In this document: piece by piece, positions 1 through 7,793 of the stretch | How positions within the stretch are numbered: position 1 is the first letter of the stretch | Layout: each line of letters starts with the position of its first letter | NCBI GenBank assembly: GCA_964344765.1 | Contig: CAYFOM010000058.1 | Location: forward strand, 1 to 20,897 | Source: JACNIZ01 sp964344765 | GTDB lineage: Bacteria; Planctomycetota; UBA1135 | DNA length: 20,897 nt | Direction: 5' to 3' | Program-made: the position numbers and the translations under genes | The notes under the pieces: generated by a model | What the model saw: the letters and a program-made list of their open reading frames with translations, nothing else | Told to the model about the DNA's origin: nothing | Database searches by the model: none

Positions 1-1
1 C

Positions 2-820
2 GAGATCAACCCAGACACAGGTACCGCCACTCACCTGCTTTCAACCAGCTTTTTTTGGATTGAATCCATTGCCTTTGGTCCAAATGATGAACTCTTCGTT
101 ATTCAGGATCCAACGGCTGGAACTTGGGGGGGAATACATGAACTCTTTGTCGTCAACCTAGTCACCGGGCAAGAAACCCTTATCGGCAGCACAGGAAAAC
201 AGGGAATATTGGCCTTGGAATTCTTCGATGGGGCCCTTTATGGCTATGACATTTTCGACGGCTTGGTGACTCTGAACACAACCACGGGATTGGCAACTGA
301 TGTTAACGACAAATTGAGAGGCCCCTTAGGTGCAACAGTTTCCATGTGCTTCGACAGCAATGGCGCACTCTATTACGTCGACCAAGCCCTTTGGATGATG
401 GATCGAGGTTCCGGAATCGCTAACCCCGTCAATCTCATCTTTCCATTTGGATACTGGGGTGAAGCCATTTTTCGAGAAGGACCTACCCCACATTTTTCGC
501 TGTGGTTAGACGGCACCCTCGGACATTACACGGTTGCCAAAATGACCGGCGCGACACCGAATAGTCAAGTCATGCTGATGTGGGCAAAAGATCGCGGCGG
601 CCCATCCCCCATTCCAAATGGCCTGCCGTGCGCCGGCACGATGATGAATTTGAATTCCAATTTGGGGAAAGTATCCATCACCCAAACCGACGCCAATGGC
701 GACGCAATCATCGGCCCAGGTCCGCGACGGGTGCCAGCTGCGGCCGATGGCTTGATTTGGCTTCAAGCTATTGATCTCTCAAACTGCAACAAGAGCAACC
801 GCATTCAAATGCGGATGTAG
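2..820 (+). CDS. Secreted beta-propeller-like protein, 3' part (5' end outside window)
   Basis: The frame is open from the left edge, so about 272 C-terminal residues are visible and the true start lies upstream; the TTG at 209 is inside the gene and is not a start. The visible part has recurring units of about 45 residues of the form 'D/N-x-TG-x-A/E-x-x-L' followed by a 'fD-s-ngaLY-gyd' strand (for example INPDTGTATHLL, NLVTGQETLIG, LNTTTGLATDV), the pattern of a beta-propeller such as SMP-30/NHL/DUF4394-like proteins. The last 65 or so residues (from about LPCAGTMM) form a separate beta-rich module with a 'TDANGDA' turn and an ending 'WLQAIDLSNCNKSNRIQ'. I remember similar tails on planctomycetal secreted proteins, but cannot name a family. 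No catalytic residues are recognised. It converges on the dehydrogenase gene with a 73-bp gap. Its exact function is unknown, and the propeller assignment is moderately secure only at fold level. Confidence 0.7.
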   Translation, partial: EINPDTGTATHLLSTSFFWIESIAFGPNDELFVIQDPTAGTWGGIHELFVVNLVTGQETLIGSTGKQGILALEFFDGALYGYDIFDGLVTLNTTTGLATDVNDKLRGPLGATVSMCFDSNGALYYVDQALWMMDRGSGIANPVNLIFPFGYWGEAIFREGPTPHFSLWLDGTLGHYTVAKMTGATPNSQVMLMWAKDRGGPSPIPNGLPCAGTMMNLNSNLGKVSITQTDANGDAIIGPGPRRVPAAADGLIWLQAIDLSNCNKSNRIQMRM

Positions 821-893
821 CTGCCACCGCCGCAGGAAGCAGCACTCACTTGCGCAATGACCACAAGCAACTTGTTCACAAGGACTTAAATCC

Positions 894-2291
894 CTACAGC
901 AAAGTCACATTGGGGAAGTGCTCGCCGAACTTCCTGGTCAAACCGCGGGTATCCAGCACGTGTTTGGACTTGGCAACAATGTCGCGCATGTCGTAGCAGC
1001 TGTGGTCAGTGGCCAGCACGATGATGTCGGCGGTGGCCAGGGCGTCTTCCAGGTCTTCCGACTGCATCATGCCGCCGTTGACGCGAATCTCGTCGACAAA
1101 CGGATCGTGGAAGGCCACGTTGCAGCCCATTTCCTGCATCTGCTCGATCATGTAGATCGGCGGCGACTCGCGGCAGTCGGGGATGTCTTTCTTGTAGGAA
1201 ACACCCAGCACGACAATCTTGCCGGTCTTCATCGACGCGCCATTCTTCTCGAGAATGCGCTCGATCTTGCCCACCACCCAATTCGGCATTTCGCGGTTGG
1301 TGCGCGCCGCCAGCCAAACCACCTTGGAATCAAAACCGAGGCGCTCGGCCTTCCACGCCAAGTAAACCGGGTCGACCGGAATGCAGTGACCGCCCACGCC
1401 CGGACCGGGGTAGAACGGCATGATGCCGAACGGCTTGGTGAACGCCGCGTCGAGCACCTCCCACACATCCAAATCCATGTGGTCGCACAGCTGCGCCATT
1501 TCATTGACCAGGCCGATGTTCACCGCGCGGAACGCATTCTCGAACATCTTCACCATCTCGGCGGTGCGACTGCAGCTTACCGGAACAACCTGACCGACAA
1601 CGTTCGAGTAGAACGCCACGGCTACGTCGAGCGATGCTTCATCGGAAGCGCCGACGACCTTCGGCGTGTTGTGAACGGTGAACTCTTGGTTGCCCGGATC
1701 GACGCGCTCGGGGCTAAACGCCAACAAGAAATCCTTGGCGCAAGACAAGCCGCTCTTGGCTTCCAAAATCGGCTTGGCGATTTCGACGGTGGTACCTGGG
1801 AAGCTGGTCGATTCCAAAATCACCGCCTGCCCCGGCTTCAAAACTCCGGCAATGCCCTCGGACGAAGCTTCGACGTGGCACAAATCCGGGTTGCCGTCGT
1901 CGCCTAGGTTGGTCGGCACGCACACCACGATCACGTCGGTGCCTTCCAGCGCATCAAACGAAGTGTGCGCCTTCAGCTTGTCGGTGTTGACGACCTTGCG
2001 TAGCTCGGCATCCGGAATATCGGTGATGTAACTATCACCCGCGTTGCACTGCGCGGCGCGCGCCTCGTTGATCTCAATACCGACCACCGAGAAGCCCGCT
2101 TGACCCAGCTCAACCGCCAGCGGCAGGCCGACGTAACCCAGGCCAACCACGCCAATTTTGGCTGTCTTGTTCTCGATTCGTGCCAGCAGCTCGTCGACCG
2201 AAAACGTCAGGTCGGGGTTGCCCGCCAGCTTGTGCGTCGTGGACAGGGGGTGGGCGTGTTCCGAAGCCGGACTCTGGGGAGTGGGCACCAT
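894..2291 (-). CDS. Nucleotide-sugar dehydrogenase (UDP-GlcNAc/UDP-Glc 6-dehydrogenase, WbpA/TviB type)
   Basis: The protein has 465 residues and belongs to the UDP-glucose/GDP-mannose dehydrogenase family, which oxidises C6 of a UDP-sugar in two NAD+-dependent steps to the uronic acid used for polysaccharide or O-antigen synthesis. The Rossmann motif GVVGLGYVGLPLA is at residues 47-59, ESTSFPGTT is at 160-168, and the family signature GPGVGGHCIPVDP with catalytic Cys303 is at 296-308. The C-terminal UDP-binding domain carries VLGVSYKKDIPDCRESP at about 361-377. The overall pattern (RAVNIGLVNEMA, KPFGIMPFYPGPG) is closer to WbpA/TviB-type UDP-GlcNAc(GalNAc) dehydrogenases than to UDP-glucose dehydrogenase, but the substrate is inferred. 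The start at 2291 has AGGA about 8 nt upstream. An N-terminal extension of about 40 residues precedes the NAD-binding domain. No glycan genes are adjacent, so the pathway is unknown. The gene is divergent from the hybrid kinase gene. Confidence 0.93.
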   Translation of the reverse strand: MVPTPQSPASEHAHPLSTTHKLAGNPDLTFSVDELLARIENKTAKIGVVGLGYVGLPLAVELGQAGFSVVGIEINEARAAQCNAGDSYITDIPDAELRKVVNTDKLKAHTSFDALEGTDVIVVCVPTNLGDDGNPDLCHVEASSEGIAGVLKPGQAVILESTSFPGTTVEIAKPILEAKSGLSCAKDFLLAFSPERVDPGNQEFTVHNTPKVVGASDEASLDVAVAFYSNVVGQVVPVSCSRTAEMVKMFENAFRAVNIGLVNEMAQLCDHMDLDVWEVLDAAFTKPFGIMPFYPGPGVGGHCIPVDPVYLAWKAERLGFDSKVVWLAARTNREMPNWVVGKIERILEKNGASMKTGKIVVLGVSYKKDIPDCRESPPIYMIEQMQEMGCNVAFHDPFVDEIRVNGGMMQSEDLEDALATADIIVLATDHSCYDMRDIVAKSKHVLDTRGLTRKFGEHFPNVTLL

Positions 2292-2500
2292 AGTTTTTTC
2301 CTAGGAATGAGGCGGGTTTTCGCCGCTTTTTGAAGCTTTGTTCAGGTCGCGCGTAATCTCCCGAGGGAGGGAAATATACCACGCTTGTCAAGACCCGGAA
2401 TGAATTCCTGATCGAGATCGGGACGAATTCCCGTGCACTTAAAACGGTAAAAAATGGCCTCAAAATAAAGTCAAAATCAAGAACTACCCGATGTCTCACT
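2292..2500. promoter_or_regulatory. Divergent promoter region with three short palindromes
   Basis: This 209-bp non-coding region separates the 5' ends of the dehydrogenase (-) and the hybrid kinase (+), so both promoters must lie here. It contains three dyads: CTCCC-GA-GGGAG at 2358-2369, GGAAT-GA-ATTCC at 2397-2408 and CGGGA-CGAAT-TCCCG at 2419-2433. The last two share a GAATTCC core in the same orientation, 23 bp apart (about two helical turns), like a tandem operator. A minus-strand TTGACA (2391 to 2386) is present, but the only TATATT-like box lies too close to it for a standard 17-bp spacer, so I do not assign a promoter. The kinase ATG has no clear Shine-Dalgarno sequence. Confidence 0.45.
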
Positions 2501-5068
2501 ATGGGACTCGAACCACCGTCAGGCAGCGATCGCCTGGACCCGTGCTGGCAGTCCATACTCCAGCCCGTTTCTGAAGCTCTGGTCGTCATGGATTCGACCG
2601 GAATCGTGCGTTATGCAAACCCCGGTTTTGGCGAATTGCTGAACCGCGACGTGGATGAATTGCAGACGACTGCGTTCACGGAATTGCTCGCCGAACGTTG
2701 CCCGGATTCGGATCATTGCAAGTATGTGACCGAGCTGGACCAGGCATTGGCTCAGCGTAAGCCGTGGTCTGGTGACCTATGTTTCCACCAGCCGGGCATG
2801 CCACCGCTGCCAATCCTGGGGCAGAAGCCGCCCGAGGATGAACGGCTGATTTACGTCAACGCCGAACTTTGGTGGGTCGACGGACCGAATGCTTGCGGTG
2901 ACGAAGCCTTTGCACTAATCCGTTTCGAAAACATCAAAGCGCAGCAGGAAAAAGAGCGGTCGCAACGCTTGGCGCAGGAAGCGGCCGAAGTCCGCGCTCA
3001 GATCGGTGTCACGCTGCAAAAGCAGGGCTCGTTGGCCGAGCGCTTCGACGAAAGCTTGAAGCATATCCTCGATATGGAAGAGCTGAGCTTGCAGAACAAG
3101 GGTGGCGTCTTCCTATTTAATAAGGATGACCAGCAGTTGGAAATGCTGATGATGCGCGGGCAGTTCAGCGACGAGTTCCGCGAGAAAGAACAGGTCGTGC
3201 CGTTGGGTTCGTGCTTGTGCGGCATTTCGGCGCGCGACGGCGAGATGGTGATATCCGACGATTGCTTTTGCGACGATCGCCACCATCACACCTTTGAAGG
3301 CATGACGCTGCACGGTCACTACATCGTGCCGCTGATGCACGCCGGCGAATGTGAAGGCGTGCTCTTCCTGTACACCGACGCCAACCCCAGCCGCAACCCG
3401 GCGCGCTTGGACATGCTGCAGCAAATCGGCGACTTGATGGCGTTGGCGGTGGTCAATCACCGCATGACCGAGGAGCTCAATCATGCCAAGCACGAAGCGC
3501 AGGAAGCGAACCGCATGAAGTCGGAGTTTTTGGCGAATATGAGCCATGAAATCCGCACGCCGATGAATGGCGTGATCGGCATGACCGACTTGATGTTCCA
3601 AACCTTGCTGACGGAAGAGCAAGATGACTACATGCGCACGGTGCGCAGTTGCGCCGATAGCTTGTTGGTGGTGTTGAACGACATCCTCGATTATTCAAAG
3701 ATCGAAGCCGGCAAGTTGGAAATCGAACGCGTGCCGTTTGATTTGCGTTCCGTGGTCGAAGAAACCGGCCGATTGCATGCGGCGAATGCGTTTAAGAAGA
3801 ACGTAGAGTTCATCATCGATTTGCCGCCGGTGTTGCCATCGAGTTTCGTCGGCGACCCGACGCGCATTCAGCAAATCATTTCAAATTTCGCTTCGAACGC
3901 GGTGAAGTTCACCGACGAAGGCGAAGTCGTGATTGCGGTGAAGTGGGAACCCCATGCAACCGCCAAGCACAAGTTGCGCATTTCGGTCAAAGATACCGGT
4001 CTGGGGATTCCGGAAGACAAACGCGAAACCATCTTCCAATCCTTCAGCCAAGCCGACGGTTCGGTATCGCGCAAATTCGGCGGCACTGGATTAGGTCTTA
4101 CCATTTGCACTCAGCTTGCCCAATTAATGGATGGCGAAATTTGTTTGGAAAGCACGGCGGGCGAAGGCAGTTGCTTCACGCTGACCTTGGAGTTTCCACT
4201 AGGTCCGACCGAACGATTGATCGACGGTCAAACCGGCGATCCGCAACGCTTGCGCGGTTTGCGCGTACTCGCCATTGACGACAACGCGACCAACCGCCAA
4301 ATCCTGCACCAATCGCTGCACCATTTTGGCTGCGTGCCGACGCTTGCCGAATCGCCGGAAGAGGCGCTGCGCATCGTCAACGATATGGCCGGCTTCCCAT
4401 TCCCGGTGATTCTGACCGACTATCAAATGCCGTCGATGGATGGCTGGACCCTAGCGAAGAAACTGCGGTCAACGAAGAGCTGCCGGAACAGCAAAATCCA
4501 CATTCTTTCGTCGGCCAGCGACTCGTTTAATCGCGAACGCCTTGATGAAGCCGGGATCAGCGAATGCCTGACGAAACCGGTGCGCATGATCGATTTGCGC
4601 AATTTACTTTGCCGGTCCCTGGAATCCCTGGACCAACCTGCTGCCACCGAAGATCAACCCACTCTGACGGCCTCTCCCATCGAACAGTATGGATTGGACG
4701 TCTTGCTGGTCGAGGACAACCGCGTCAATCAACGCGTAGCCACCGGCTACCTCAACAAGCTGGGTTGCCAAGTTCGCGTCGCCGGTAACGGCGAAGAAGG
4801 ACTCGAGCTCGCCAAGCAGCGGCGCTGGTCGCTGATTTTGATGGACGTGCAAATGCCGGTCATGGATGGATTGACCGCAACTCAAGCCATTCGCGAATAC
4901 GAAAACACAACCGGCCACTCCGCTCAAACCATCGTTGCGCTGACCGCCCACGCCAGCAAGTCCGACGCCGTCCGCTGCCGCGAAGCCGGAATGGATTTCA
5001 TCCTGACCAAACCGTTGAAGATGGTCGACTTGGAAGAAATCCTTACTCGGATTCGGAAGGCGGCTTAA
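2501..5068 (+). CDS. Cytoplasmic hybrid histidine kinase (PAS-GAF-HisKA-HATPase-REC-REC)
   Basis: The protein has 855 residues and no membrane segment or signal peptide, so it is probably a soluble sensor. In order it has a PAS domain (about 17-150, 'ALVVMDSTGIVRYANPGF'), a Glu/Gln/Arg-rich coiled linker (143-180), a GAF domain (about 180-322), HisKA with phospho-accepting His349 in SHEIRTPMNG, HATPase_c with N-box Asn466, DTGLGIP at 498-504 and GGTGLGL at 527-533, REC1 (acid pair D593/D594, acceptor D640, K692) and REC2 (E738/D739, acceptor D782, K837). All catalytic residues for autophosphorylation and both receivers are present. There is no HPt or output domain, so a separate phosphotransfer partner or regulator is expected but is not in the window. 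The GAF domain is rich in Cys and His (C238, C240, C255, C257, H261-H263, H271, H273), which suggests metal or redox sensing. The 3' end overlaps ccoS tail-to-tail by 26 bp. Confidence 0.95.
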   Translation: MGLEPPSGSDRLDPCWQSILQPVSEALVVMDSTGIVRYANPGFGELLNRDVDELQTTAFTELLAERCPDSDHCKYVTELDQALAQRKPWSGDLCFHQPGMPPLPILGQKPPEDERLIYVNAELWWVDGPNACGDEAFALIRFENIKAQQEKERSQRLAQEAAEVRAQIGVTLQKQGSLAERFDESLKHILDMEELSLQNKGGVFLFNKDDQQLEMLMMRGQFSDEFREKEQVVPLGSCLCGISARDGEMVISDDCFCDDRHHHTFEGMTLHGHYIVPLMHAGECEGVLFLYTDANPSRNPARLDMLQQIGDLMALAVVNHRMTEELNHAKHEAQEANRMKSEFLANMSHEIRTPMNGVIGMTDLMFQTLLTEEQDDYMRTVRSCADSLLVVLNDILDYSKIEAGKLEIERVPFDLRSVVEETGRLHAANAFKKNVEFIIDLPPVLPSSFVGDPTRIQQIISNFASNAVKFTDEGEVVIAVKWEPHATAKHKLRISVKDTGLGIPEDKRETIFQSFSQADGSVSRKFGGTGLGLTICTQLAQLMDGEICLESTAGEGSCFTLTLEFPLGPTERLIDGQTGDPQRLRGLRVLAIDDNATNRQILHQSLHHFGCVPTLAESPEEALRIVNDMAGFPFPVILTDYQMPSMDGWTLAKKLRSTKSCRNSKIHILSSASDSFNRERLDEAGISECLTKPVRMIDLRNLLCRSLESLDQPAATEDQPTLTASPIEQYGLDVLLVEDNRVNQRVATGYLNKLGCQVRVAGNGEEGLELAKQRRWSLILMDVQMPVMDGLTATQAIREYENTTGHSAQTIVALTAHASKSDAVRCREAGMDFILTKPLKMVDLEEILTRIRKAA

Positions 5069-5279
5069 CCGCTGCGTCGGGCGATTCGCCCTGGACCTGG
5101 CCATCGGCGGGCAAGTCACCATCGACTTTGGAATCGACCTCCGAATCTTCGCCGAGTAAACGCATCGCCGGCGTATCCATGTCGTCGAACTGGCCGCGGC
5201 GGGTGGCCCACACGAACGCGGTGACGAATCCAGCGGCAATCAGCAGGGCGATGGGCAGGATCAGGTAGACCAGGTTCAT
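5043..5279 (-). CDS. ccoS: cbb3 oxidase maturation protein CcoS
   Basis: This small protein of 78 residues has one N-terminal membrane helix (about 3-25, LVYLILPIALLIAAGFVTAF) followed by the CcoS signature WATRRGQFDDMDTPAMRLL. CcoS is needed for cofactor (haem and copper) insertion into CcoN of cbb3 oxidases in Rhodobacter; that role is family knowledge. The tail after residue 43 is acidic, Pro/Ser-rich and probably disordered, longer than in compact CcoS proteins. It is the last gene of the operon, 33 nt after ccoI, with no clear ribosome binding site. Its last codons overlap the 3' end of the convergent hybrid kinase gene, so no terminator fits between them and the transcript must run into antisense sequence. 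Confidence 0.9.
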   Translation of the reverse strand: MNLVYLILPIALLIAAGFVTAFVWATRRGQFDDMDTPAMRLLGEDSEVDSKVDGDLPADGQVQGESPDAAVKPPSESE

Positions 5280-5312
5280 GGTGAGTGGCGAGTGGTGGGC
5301 TTAGCGGACCGC

Positions 5313-7793
5313 TTACTTCGCGTCGACCGGATGGAAGGTGCGCGCACGGTAACTAGTAGATATTACCGTCAACGAGCTCACCGGCATCAGGATGGCGGCG
5401 ATGGCCGGGGAAATGGTGCCGGTCACGGCCAAAATGACGCCGAGCACGTTGTAACTTAGCGACAACAGCAAATTGCCTTTGATCACGGTGACGGTGCGCG
5501 CGCAACCGTTAATCAGCTGCTTCAACGGGCCGAGGCCGGGCTTAGCAAGGAAGACATCGGCAGCGGCGAGCGAGGCTTCGGCCCCTCCATGCACGGCCAC
5601 GCCTACTCCGGCGGCGGCAAGTGCGGCAGCATCGTTGACGCCGTCCCCCACCATGACCGTCGGCCGTTCATCGCTGCTGTGGTGATCGACCCATTTCAGC
5701 TTTTCTTCCGGCGAAACTGCTCCGTGACAGTGCTCTTCGTCAAGCTCCAACTCGGTGGCAATGGCCTGCACCACGCGCGGATGGTCGCCGGACAAAATGC
5801 CGATTTGCCAACCTTGGTCCTTCAGCGTTTGCAGGCTTTGCTTGGCGTCGTCGCGCAATGCGTCGCCCAGGCCGGCAACAGCGACGACTTCACCGTTTTG
5901 CGAATAAAGAATCGGCGTCAGCGCGCGGTCGAGGAATTCTTCGACCTTGAGTTGCACCGCCTCGGGGATGCGCTGTTGCTCTTCTTCCATAAAGCGCATG
6001 GAACCCAGCAAGCACGCATCACCGACGATCGTGCCGCGCATGCCGGAGCTTTGCACCTCTTCCAAATCGCCGACTACCGGCAACTCGACCTTAGGCACGT
6101 TCCGCTCCTCGTCCTCGGCGCGGTTTCCGAATGCATCGACCAACGCTTTGGCATAAGGGTGCGAAGATTGCGCCTCCAACGCAGCGATGCGCGGCTTGGC
6201 TTCCTCGTCGCCAAACCAATCGACTACGCTAATTTCACCGCGCGTCAACGTACCGGTTTTATCGAGCAGCAAAATGCCGGCGTGCGACAAGCGTTCGATG
6301 ACGTCACCGCCTTTGACCAAAATGCCGTTTTGCGCGGCGCGCCCGACCGCTGCTGCCACCGATAGCGGCGTTGCCAAACCCAGCGCACAGGGACAAGCAA
6401 CGATCAGCAGCGCAATGGTGTGTTCCAACGCCAGCTGAGGACTGGTTTGGAACCAATATGCGTAATTGGCGATGGCCAGCAACAGCACCGTCATTACAAA
6501 CCAACCGGACCACTTATCGGCGAGGTGAACGATCGGTGCGGCGCGGTTGGAATGCCGCTCGACCAGTTGCATCAAACGCCCCAAGCGCGTTTCGGCACCG
6601 GTTTGCTCGACCTCCATGACCACGCGTTCGCTGCGGCTAATGGTTCCGGCATGCACGCGATCGCCGGCGGCCATTTTTACCGGTCTTGATTCACCGGTCA
6701 GCAACGACAAATCAAAGCTGCCACTGCCGCTGACCAACACGCCGTCGGCCGGCACCGAATCGCCGGATCGAATTTCGACCTGATTACCCGCTTGCAACGA
6801 CGTCACCGGCACTTCGCGCACCTTGTCGCCTTCAATCAATCGCGCGTTGCCCGGAGTCAGCGAATAGAGCATCGCCAACGCGTCGTAAGCGCGGCGTTGC
6901 TGACGCTGCTGCAGGAAACGCCCCGCCAGCAGCAGGAACACCAGCGTGGTCACCGACTCGAAGTAAACCTCGCCCTGGCCGGTCCAGGTATTCCACGCGC
7001 CGCCTAGCAAACCGGCGAGCAAGCCGATGGCGATCGGCAGGTCCATGTGCGCGGTTCGCGTGCGAATCGCCGCCGCCGCGCCACGCATGAAAACGCGCCC
7101 CGGCCACACCACCGACACCAACGCCAACGCCGCCGAAATCCAGCGGAAGAAGTCGCGGAAGCTGTCGTCCATGCCGTGGAACCAGCCGCCATACAGCGCG
7201 AATGCCAACAGCATGCAGTTCATCGCCAACGCGCCGGCCACGCCGATGCGAATCAGCTGACTGCGCACTTCCAAACGGCGCTGCTTTTCTTCTTCGCCAC
7301 CGCGGAACGGATGCGGCGGATAGCCCAAGCGATCCAGGCCGCGCGCAATCGACGACAGCTTGACCTGCTCCGGGTTCCAACGCACTTCGGCGGTGCGGCG
7401 ACCGAAGTCCAATCGGGCCTCTAAAACGCCGGGTTGAATGCTCGGGAACTTTTCAATCAACCACACACAAGCGGCGCAGTGCACACCTTCGAGCAGGAAG
7501 ATGGCGGTTTGCGTGCCATCGGCCAATTCTTGGACGTGCAGGTCGGCAAAACTGGGGTCGTCGAATTCGTCGTAGCCACGGCCAGTGGTGCGCGCCCGCT
7601 CGCCGTCGACGCCTTGGCTGGCGCGCAGCTTGTAGTAGTTGCCCAAACCCGACCCGTGAATGGCTTGCCACACCGCGCGACAGCCGGCACAGCAAAACTG
7701 CAGTTCGGCCTCGGGCTCAATCAGGCCGGCCGGGACGGGAAGGCTGCAGTGGTCGCAGCTGACTTCATTGCACGTCGTCGGGCTGGTGCTCAT
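5313..7793 (-). CDS. ccoI: Copper-translocating P-type ATPase CcoI/FixI
   Basis: With the ATG at 7793 the protein has 826 residues. It is the P1B-type ATPase that exports Cu(I) for assembly of the cbb3 haem-copper centre. The N-terminus has the Cys-rich domain typical of CcoI (C8, C13, C16, then FCCAGC with C34, C35, C38) and a heavy-metal-associated domain with CAAC (C106, C109). There are about eight membrane helices, with the ion-binding CPC at 467-469 in helix 6. The actuator loop has TGES at 366-369, the phosphorylated Asp511 is in DKTGT, the HP motif is at 545-546 and GDGVND is at 716-721. The frame stays open upstream to 7952, but that stretch is Pro/Arg-rich, reads through the end of the preceding gene and lacks the family pattern, so the later ATG is preferred. 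The start overlaps the upstream gene by 29 bp, suggesting translational coupling. Confidence 0.94.
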   Translation of the reverse strand: MSTSPTTCNEVSCDHCSLPVPAGLIEPEAELQFCCAGCRAVWQAIHGSGLGNYYKLRASQGVDGERARTTGRGYDEFDDPSFADLHVQELADGTQTAIFLLEGVHCAACVWLIEKFPSIQPGVLEARLDFGRRTAEVRWNPEQVKLSSIARGLDRLGYPPHPFRGGEEEKQRRLEVRSQLIRIGVAGALAMNCMLLAFALYGGWFHGMDDSFRDFFRWISAALALVSVVWPGRVFMRGAAAAIRTRTAHMDLPIAIGLLAGLLGGAWNTWTGQGEVYFESVTTLVFLLLAGRFLQQRQQRRAYDALAMLYSLTPGNARLIEGDKVREVPVTSLQAGNQVEIRSGDSVPADGVLVSGSGSFDLSLLTGESRPVKMAAGDRVHAGTISRSERVVMEVEQTGAETRLGRLMQLVERHSNRAAPIVHLADKWSGWFVMTVLLLAIANYAYWFQTSPQLALEHTIALLIVACPCALGLATPLSVAAAVGRAAQNGILVKGGDVIERLSHAGILLLDKTGTLTRGEISVVDWFGDEEAKPRIAALEAQSSHPYAKALVDAFGNRAEDEERNVPKVELPVVGDLEEVQSSGMRGTIVGDACLLGSMRFMEEEQQRIPEAVQLKVEEFLDRALTPILYSQNGEVVAVAGLGDALRDDAKQSLQTLKDQGWQIGILSGDHPRVVQAIATELELDEEHCHGAVSPEEKLKWVDHHSSDERPTVMVGDGVNDAAALAAAGVGVAVHGGAEASLAAADVFLAKPGLGPLKQLINGCARTVTVIKGNLLLSLSYNVLGVILAVTGTISPAIAAILMPVSSLTVISTSYRARTFHPVDAK

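Noticed and set aside
871..882. CTTGT-TC-ACAAG palindrome between the first two genes
   Set aside because: The two-base centre cannot form an RNA hairpin and the region lies between gene ends, so neither a terminator nor an operator is supported.
918..1907. Long plus-strand open frame of 329 codons antisense to the dehydrogenase
   Set aside because: It is rich in His, Arg, Gln and Val as expected for an antisense shadow, has no recognisable domain and covers a clear gene on the other strand.
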